From the NCBI GenBank assembly GCA_964429265.1, contig CAYSBK010000075.1, positions 1-10,665 on the forward strand: a DNA stretch of 10,665 bases. Reading direction: 5' to 3'. The stretch is from CAYSBK01 sp964429265. Its GTDB lineage: Bacteria; Planctomycetota; Phycisphaerae; Sedimentisphaerales; Anaerobacaceae. The stretch's first letter is position 1, and the number at the start of each line of letters is the position of its first letter. Below the pieces are notes generated by a model. The model was not told the origin of the DNA and ran no database searches. It saw only the letters and a list, made by a program, of their open reading frames with translations. The position numbers and the translations under genes are program-made. This document shows positions 5,813-10,665 of this stretch, piece by piece.

Positions 5813-7837
5813 ATGAAATCGAAACGTCGATTTATGGCGGGCCGGGCAGCGATCGTAACAATCAGCCTCGTCGCCGGCGGACTGGCTTGCGCCGCCGGTA
5901 TGCCCACGGGGCCGCGATACACAAACTCGATCGGCATGGAGTTCGTGCGTATCGAGCCCGGCAGCTTCATAATGGGCAGCCGGACCGGCGGCGACTGGGA
6001 CGAAAGGCCCGTTCACAAGGTCAACATAACCAGGCCGTTCTACATGGGGGTGACCGAGGTTACCAACGCCCAGTATGAACAGTTCGACAAGCAGCATAAA
6101 TTCCTGCGAGGCAGGCGCGGGATATCCAAGGCCTTCAACGAGCCGGTCGTCTATGTAAGCTGGCACGATGCGGTGGCCTTTTGCCGCTGGCTAAGCAAGA
6201 AGGAAGGCCTGCCCTATCGCCTGCCGACCGAGGCGGAATGGGAATACGCCTGCCGGGCCGGCACCGACACTGCGTACTGCACCGGCGATGAGTTGCCGCA
6301 AATCTACCATAAGCAGCAGGGCATGCACGGGTTTCCCGAGCCTGTTGACCTTACGGTAGGTACCACACCTGCCAACCAGTGGGGGCTTTATGACATGCAC
6401 GGCAACGTGGAGGAGTGGTGTCTGGACTGGTATGGCCCGTACCTCCCGGCCGAGCAGACGGACCCGGTTGGGTATATCGATGGTGATTTCAGGGTCAGCC
6501 GGGGCGGCAGCCACAATACCGAGCTTCGCTACCTGCGCTCGGCCAACCGCCAGGGCACGCTGCCCGAAGACAAGCACTGGCTTATCGGTTTCCGCGTCGT
6601 AATCGGCAAGAGACCCTCCACCGCCCCCTTGCGCAGGCGGACGGTGGAACGCTGGGCCTCTACCGTCAGGCAGGATAAGTACCACTGGCCGGTGGAACAA
6701 TACCGCAACACGCCCTACTTCAGGGGGCCGGAAAACTTCGTCAAGATACCTGAAGGCTCGAACGGTCCGCTCTTTTCACGCCACAATCACCAGCCGGCCA
6801 TAACGGCCTGTCCCAACGGCGACCTCCTGGCGATATGGTACTCGACCACCAGCGAGAAGAACCGAAAGCTTACGGTCGCCGCATCGCGGCTTCGCCGGGG
6901 CAGCAGCCGGTGGGAACCGGCGGCACCGTTCTGGGACGCGCCTGACCGCAACGACCACGGCAGCAGCCTGCTGTGGGACGAAAGGACCGACACGCTCTAT
7001 CACTTCAACGGCCTCAGCGCCGCCGCAACCTGGGCCAACCTCGCGCTTATTATGCGAACCAGCAAGGACAACGGCGCGACCTGGTCGAAGGCCCGCATAA
7101 TCCAGCCCACTCACGAATACCACCACCAGGTCATAGCCGGGTCGTTCATCACCAGGGAAGGTTACATCATCGTGCCCTGCGATGCCGTACCGGGCGGCAG
7201 CGGCGGCTCGGCCATCCACATAAGCAAAGACGGCGGAAAGACCTGGCTGGACCCGGGTTACGGCCGGCCGCAACCCAAGTTCGAGGCCGGCGGTACCGGC
7301 GCGTGGATAGCCGGTATTCACACCGGCTGTGCGCAGCTTGCCGACGGCAGCCTGCTGGCCTTCGGCAGGGGCGATGAAATCAACGGCAGAATGCCAAAGA
7401 GCATCTCGAAGGATATGGGCATCAACTGGACGTACTCGGCCAGCGACTTTCAGGGCATCGGCGGCGGCCGGAGGCTGGTGCTGGAAAGGCTGGTTGAAGG
7501 GCCGCTGTTTTTGGCATCTTTCGGCGAGAATATGGAGATGGTTGATGCGACAGGCAGGACGTTTCAGGCAAACGGCCTGTATGCAGCGGTCAGCTACGAC
7601 GAGGGCAGGACCTGGCCCCTCAGAAAGCTGATAACCGACGGCAAGCCGGCACACAAGGCCTACACTTCGGACGGCGATGAGTACACGATGAGCCCAACCA
7701 ATGCCGAACCTCACGGTTACCTGGCCTGCACGGTCACACCCGATGGTGTTATTCACCTCATCAGCAGTTGGAATTATTACGCCTTCAATCTCGCCTGGCT
7801 AAAAGAACCGATGCCGGCCGTATCGAAGCCGCACTAA
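5813..7837 (+). CDS. Secreted fusion: FGE-sulfatase (SUMF1-like) domain plus sialidase-like Asp-box propeller
   Basis: A 674-residue exported protein. Residues 1-29 are a signal peptide (KSKRR, then a hydrophobic core ending in LACAAG). Residues about 35-263 are a SUMF1/EgtB/PvdO domain: NSIGMEFVRIEPGSFIMG, VTNAQYEQF, LPYRLPTEAEWEYACRAGT, WGLYDMHGNVEEWC, SRGGS and GFRVV. The two catalytic cysteines of true formylglycine-generating enzymes, expected after RGGS, are missing, so sulfatase activation is unlikely. Residues about 306-665 form a sialidase-like propeller with Asp boxes SKDNGATW (417), SKDGGKTW (471), SKDMGINW (532) and SYDEGRTW (594). The RIP-like site reads VKIP, with Lys311 where sialidases have Arg, so sialic acid hydrolysis is doubtful. 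I infer a glycan-directed protein acting outside the cytoplasm. ATG 5813 follows AAGGA with 9 nt spacing. Confidence 0.88.
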   Translation: MKSKRRFMAGRAAIVTISLVAGGLACAAGMPTGPRYTNSIGMEFVRIEPGSFIMGSRTGGDWDERPVHKVNITRPFYMGVTEVTNAQYEQFDKQHKFLRGRRGISKAFNEPVVYVSWHDAVAFCRWLSKKEGLPYRLPTEAEWEYACRAGTDTAYCTGDELPQIYHKQQGMHGFPEPVDLTVGTTPANQWGLYDMHGNVEEWCLDWYGPYLPAEQTDPVGYIDGDFRVSRGGSHNTELRYLRSANRQGTLPEDKHWLIGFRVVIGKRPSTAPLRRRTVERWASTVRQDKYHWPVEQYRNTPYFRGPENFVKIPEGSNGPLFSRHNHQPAITACPNGDLLAIWYSTTSEKNRKLTVAASRLRRGSSRWEPAAPFWDAPDRNDHGSSLLWDERTDTLYHFNGLSAAATWANLALIMRTSKDNGATWSKARIIQPTHEYHHQVIAGSFITREGYIIVPCDAVPGGSGGSAIHISKDGGKTWLDPGYGRPQPKFEAGGTGAWIAGIHTGCAQLADGSLLAFGRGDEINGRMPKSISKDMGINWTYSASDFQGIGGGRRLVLERLVEGPLFLASFGENMEMVDATGRTFQANGLYAAVSYDEGRTWPLRKLITDGKPAHKAYTSDGDEYTMSPTNAEPHGYLACTVTPDGVIHLISSWNYYAFNLAWLKEPMPAVSKPH

Positions 7838-7890
7838 TCGAGGGGGTGTTTCCCTACCACTAAAATCGTTGTTTTCTTGTGGGAACTGTT

Positions 7891-10596
7891 ATGAGAATCT
7901 CAATAGCAGCACTTGTGGTGTCCACACTGTGTCTGGTGGCAGCCTCCCCCGGCCAGCCGCAACCGGGCACATCAGCCAAATCCTTTACCAATTCCATCGG
8001 AATGAAGTTCGTTCGCATCGAGCCTGGCACCTTCGTTATGGGCAAAGGTCCCGGTGACGTGCCGACAGAGCTTACCGACAAGCTCAGTTATCCGACCCGG
8101 GCGCAACTGCTCAAGAAATTCCCGCAGGGCGACCCGGAAAAATTTCACATTACTACCGAGCATGTCCGCAGGGGTGATTTCGACGAAAGGCCCGCCCATC
8201 GGGTTACTATCAGCAGGCCCTTTTATATGGGCGCGTTCGAGGTGACCAATGCGCAGTTCGAGCTGTTCGACCCTTCTCACAGGCTGCTTCGCGGCAAGAA
8301 CGGCTTTTCCAAAGAAGACGATGAGGCGGCGATCTTCGTGAGCTGGTATGATGCGATGGCGTTTTGCGAATGGCTTTCGCACAAGGAGAACCTCCCCTAT
8401 CGATTGCCTACCGAGGCGGAGTGGGAATACGCCTGCCGGGCCGGAACAACCACCACCTTCTCAACGGGCGACAGCCTTCCGGCGGTTTTCCACAAGAACG
8501 CCCGCCGGACCTCGTTCGACGAGGAAAAAGATATTGTCCCGCTGACCGTCGGCCAAACCCCGCCAAACCCCTGGGGCCTGTATGATATGCACGGTAACGT
8601 GGAGGAATGGTGCTACGACTGGTACGGGCCTTACGAACGCGGCCCCCAGCACGACCCCGTCGGGCGCACCGACGGCGACTTCAAGGTTACCCGCGGCGGC
8701 AGCCACGGGACGAACCTTTACTACCTCCGATCGGCAAACAGAATGGGCACGCTGCCTGAAAACAAGCACTGGCTCATCGGCTTCCGCGTGGTCATAGGCG
8801 AGTTGCCGCAAACTGCGCCTCTGCCTGTACCGCCGCCCCCCCGATGCCAAGTGCGCGTCAAACAAGACAGGCCGAAGTTGCCCTACATAAGTGAGCCTTA
8901 TTTCAACGGGCCGCGCCGCTATGTAAGGATTCCCGAAGGTTCCGTCGGACCGTTGTTTTACCACCACAACCACGACCCGGCCATAACCGAATGCCCCAAC
9001 GGTGACCTACTGGCGATATGGTACACCTGCGTTGAAGAACGCGGCCGGGAACTGGCGGTGGCCGCCAGTCGGTTGCGCTACGGCCGGCAGCAGTGGGAGC
9101 CGGCGTCCCTATTCTGGGACGCCCCCGACCGTAACGACCACTGCCCTGCACTGTGGTTCGACGGCCGGGACACCCTGTACCATTTCAACGGCCTGTGCGT
9201 GGCGGGCAAATGGGAGCCGCTCGCGGTGATTATGCGAACCTCTACCGACAACGGCGCCACCTGGTCCAAGGCTCGCCTGATTGTGCCGGACCACGGCTTT
9301 CGACAGATGGTTGGTGAACCTGTCTTCCGCACACGAAGCGGCGCGATCGTCTTCGGCGCCGACGCCGAACACGGCTCTACCGTCTGGGTCAGTACCGACA
9401 ACGGCCTTACCTTCCGCGACTCAGGCGGACACATCAACGGTATCCACGCCGGCATCGTGGAACTGCACGACGGCAGACTGATGGCCCTGGGCCGGAACGA
9501 AAACATCGACGGCTGGATGCCGATGAGTATCTCGGCCGACATGGGAAAGACCTGGATTGCAAAGCCGAGCGTCTTTCCACCGATAACCGGCGGCCAGAGG
9601 GCGGCACTGATTCGACTGCGTGAAGGTCCGCTGTTTTTCGCATCCTTCGCCGCCGACATCGACAAGTTCGAGCCGATTCCGGAAAAAAACCGGCCCCCGC
9701 GTCACGTATCAAGCATCTTCGGTGCGGTCTCGTTCGATGACGGGCAGACCTGGCCTGTCCGCAGGCTCATAACCGACTGCAAGCCCGACCATCCGGTCGA
9801 CACGATTGATAATGCGCCGGTCCTGATGAATGCCGCAGCGGGTGAGCCGCTTGGTTATATGTCCGTCTGTCAAAGTGCCGACGGCCTGATACATCTTATC
9901 TCAAGCACGAACCACTACGCGTTCAATCTGGCCTGGCTCAAGGCATCGCCGCCGGATAAGACCGCCACGCCCCGCCAGCAGCCGCTGAGTGTCCGAACCG
10001 AGTTGCCTTTCGTCTATGAACCCAACGAACCACCCGGCCGGTCGGATAAACCGTGGCATTTCGTCGTGGACGAGGGCGACGTTGTGAACGCCCCAGGCAA
10101 GAACGTGCTCGAGCTTGGCGACGCCGACGAAGTCGCACTGAAATGGTCGAATGAAAGGACCGACTGGTTTGGCCCGGTCGATGCCCACAAGGGTTTCACT
10201 GCCGAGACAGCGGTACAGGTATTGAAAAGCCCCGATGGCAACGGCTTTGAGTTCGAGCTCTTTGTCAGGGGAGGCACTTTAACCGTCAATCACTACCGCA
10301 TATCGATTACCACCGACGCGCTGTACTACTGGTACGACAACGGCTTTGTCAAACTGGCCGGCGGGCTTGACAACGCAACCGGGTTTCATACGTATCGGCT
10401 TGCCGTTCGGCCCGATACCGTGGTGCAGATCTATCGCGACGGCCGGCTTGTGGCGGTTGAACGCGCCGACATTCAGATAGGCTGGCGCACACCTGCACGT
10501 GGAAGTTACATCCGCTGGGGCATCGCGTCCACTGGTTCGGCGGCGGTACTTGACCATATCGCCTGGGACCCGGCAGGGCCCAGCCGGCCGGATTGA
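7891..10596 (+). CDS. Secreted fusion: FGE-sulfatase domain, sialidase-like propeller and C-terminal concanavalin-like domain
   Basis: A larger paralogue (901 residues) of the preceding gene, 53 nt downstream and probably in the same transcript. It has a signal peptide (residues 1 to about 21, MRISIAALVVSTLCLVAAS) and an FGE-sulfatase domain (about 31-303) with a 39-residue insertion near 52-95 relative to its neighbour. The sialidase-like propeller (about 344-690) has Asp boxes at 451 (STDNGATW), 501 (STDNGLTF), 548 (SADMGKTW) and 614 (SFDDGQTW). Residues about 705-895 form an extra beta-rich domain with FHTYRLAVRPDTVVQIYRDG, typical of LamG/concanavalin-like folds that bind or cleave sugars. 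The RIP-like site is VRIP (Arg346), unlike VKIP in the neighbour. FGE catalytic cysteines are absent here too. I chose ATG 7891 because the signal peptide fits; GTG 7879 is possible, and the Shine-Dalgarno (GGGAA) is weak. Substrate unknown. Confidence 0.87.
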   Translation: MRISIAALVVSTLCLVAASPGQPQPGTSAKSFTNSIGMKFVRIEPGTFVMGKGPGDVPTELTDKLSYPTRAQLLKKFPQGDPEKFHITTEHVRRGDFDERPAHRVTISRPFYMGAFEVTNAQFELFDPSHRLLRGKNGFSKEDDEAAIFVSWYDAMAFCEWLSHKENLPYRLPTEAEWEYACRAGTTTTFSTGDSLPAVFHKNARRTSFDEEKDIVPLTVGQTPPNPWGLYDMHGNVEEWCYDWYGPYERGPQHDPVGRTDGDFKVTRGGSHGTNLYYLRSANRMGTLPENKHWLIGFRVVIGELPQTAPLPVPPPPRCQVRVKQDRPKLPYISEPYFNGPRRYVRIPEGSVGPLFYHHNHDPAITECPNGDLLAIWYTCVEERGRELAVAASRLRYGRQQWEPASLFWDAPDRNDHCPALWFDGRDTLYHFNGLCVAGKWEPLAVIMRTSTDNGATWSKARLIVPDHGFRQMVGEPVFRTRSGAIVFGADAEHGSTVWVSTDNGLTFRDSGGHINGIHAGIVELHDGRLMALGRNENIDGWMPMSISADMGKTWIAKPSVFPPITGGQRAALIRLREGPLFFASFAADIDKFEPIPEKNRPPRHVSSIFGAVSFDDGQTWPVRRLITDCKPDHPVDTIDNAPVLMNAAAGEPLGYMSVCQSADGLIHLISSTNHYAFNLAWLKASPPDKTATPRQQPLSVRTELPFVYEPNEPPGRSDKPWHFVVDEGDVVNAPGKNVLELGDADEVALKWSNERTDWFGPVDAHKGFTAETAVQVLKSPDGNGFEFELFVRGGTLTVNHYRISITTDALYYWYDNGFVKLAGGLDNATGFHTYRLAVRPDTVVQIYRDGRLVAVERADIQIGWRTPARGSYIRWGIASTGSAAVLDHIAWDPAGPSRPD

Positions 10597-10622
10597 TCCC
10601 GGACGGTGATCTCACGGCCGGC
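10583..10622 (+). terminator. Inverted repeat across the stop codon of the last gene, possible weak terminator
   Basis: GCCGGCCG (10583-10590) and CGGCCGGC (10615-10622) are perfect 8-bp complements with a 24-nt loop that contains the stop codon. No T-run follows, and CCGG-rich words are common in this DNA, so this is weak evidence. The remaining bases to the window end show no gene that I can support. Confidence 0.22.
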
Positions 10623-10665
10623 GGTGGTCCTGCAGCCGGTATCGGGCGAAATGCGCATAATCCCT

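Noticed and set aside
5813..5900. First fusion protein as a lipoprotein (Cys26 in GGLAC)
   Set aside because: Position -3 is Gly and -2 is Leu, a poor lipobox; ordinary signal peptidase cleavage near ACAAG fits better.
4979..6166. Sigma factor read as a 395-residue protein
   Set aside because: The upstream extension runs through the divergent promoter and into the signal peptide and FGE coding region of the plus-strand gene. The sigma fold needs only the part from about 5500.
6776..7756. Minus-strand frame of 326 codons inside the first fusion gene
   Set aside because: It is antisense to the sialidase-like domain with its clear Asp boxes; a shadow frame in GC-rich DNA.
5813..10596. DNA similarity between the two fusion genes as a possible mobile or recombination repeat
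   Set aside because: The similarity follows the protein domains and is diverged at DNA level. There are no terminal repeats or transposase, so old gene duplication explains it.

Overview
The window looks like a piece of a Planctomycetota genome, most like Phycisphaerae/Sedimentisphaerales, probably from a metagenome assembly. The reasons are the style of its pseudopilin, the ECF sigma factor paired with a one-helix membrane protein, and two secreted SUMF1-like/sialidase-like fusion proteins, all in fairly GC-rich DNA. A run of exactly 100 N (3464-3563) is a scaffold gap. The taxonomic call is inference from gene content and style; there is no marker gene.

Left part (1-3395), all on the minus strand and read from right to left: a DUF502 membrane protein, the short ribosome hibernation factor hpf, ptsN (EIIA), ptsH (HPr) and ptsI (Enzyme I, cut by the left edge). 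Spacing is tight: the hpf Shine-Dalgarno overlaps the DUF502 stop, ptsN and ptsH probably overlap by 4 bases, and ptsH and ptsI are 19 nt apart. A strong stem-loop (2286-2316) sits in the only sizeable gap, between hpf and ptsN. No EIIB or EIIC is seen, so this looks like a regulatory phosphorelay (PEP to EI to HPr to EIIA) linked to ribosome hibernation. It resembles the hpf-ptsN-npr part of the proteobacterial rpoN operon.

Middle part (3396-5812), also minus strand: the scaffold gap, a type II secretion-style pseudopilin whose 3' end is lost in the gap, and an ECF sigma factor followed directly by a single-pass membrane protein that may be its anti-sigma partner. The pseudopilin has its own plausible sigma70-type promoter. 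A divergent intergenic region (5501-5812) separates the sigma gene from the right part. It holds a near-consensus sigma70 promoter on the plus strand and a weaker candidate on the minus strand.

Right part (5813-10596), plus strand: two tandem paralogues, 53 nt apart and probably co-transcribed. Each has a signal peptide, an FGE-sulfatase (SUMF1/EgtB/PvdO) domain and a sialidase-like propeller with four Asp boxes. The second also has a 39-residue insertion in the FGE domain and an extra C-terminal concanavalin-like domain. Both lack the cysteine pair that formylglycine-generating enzymes use for catalysis. They are probably exported proteins for binding or degrading glycans. This pair is the most unusual content of the window. 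No RNA genes, CRISPR arrays or insertion sequences were seen.
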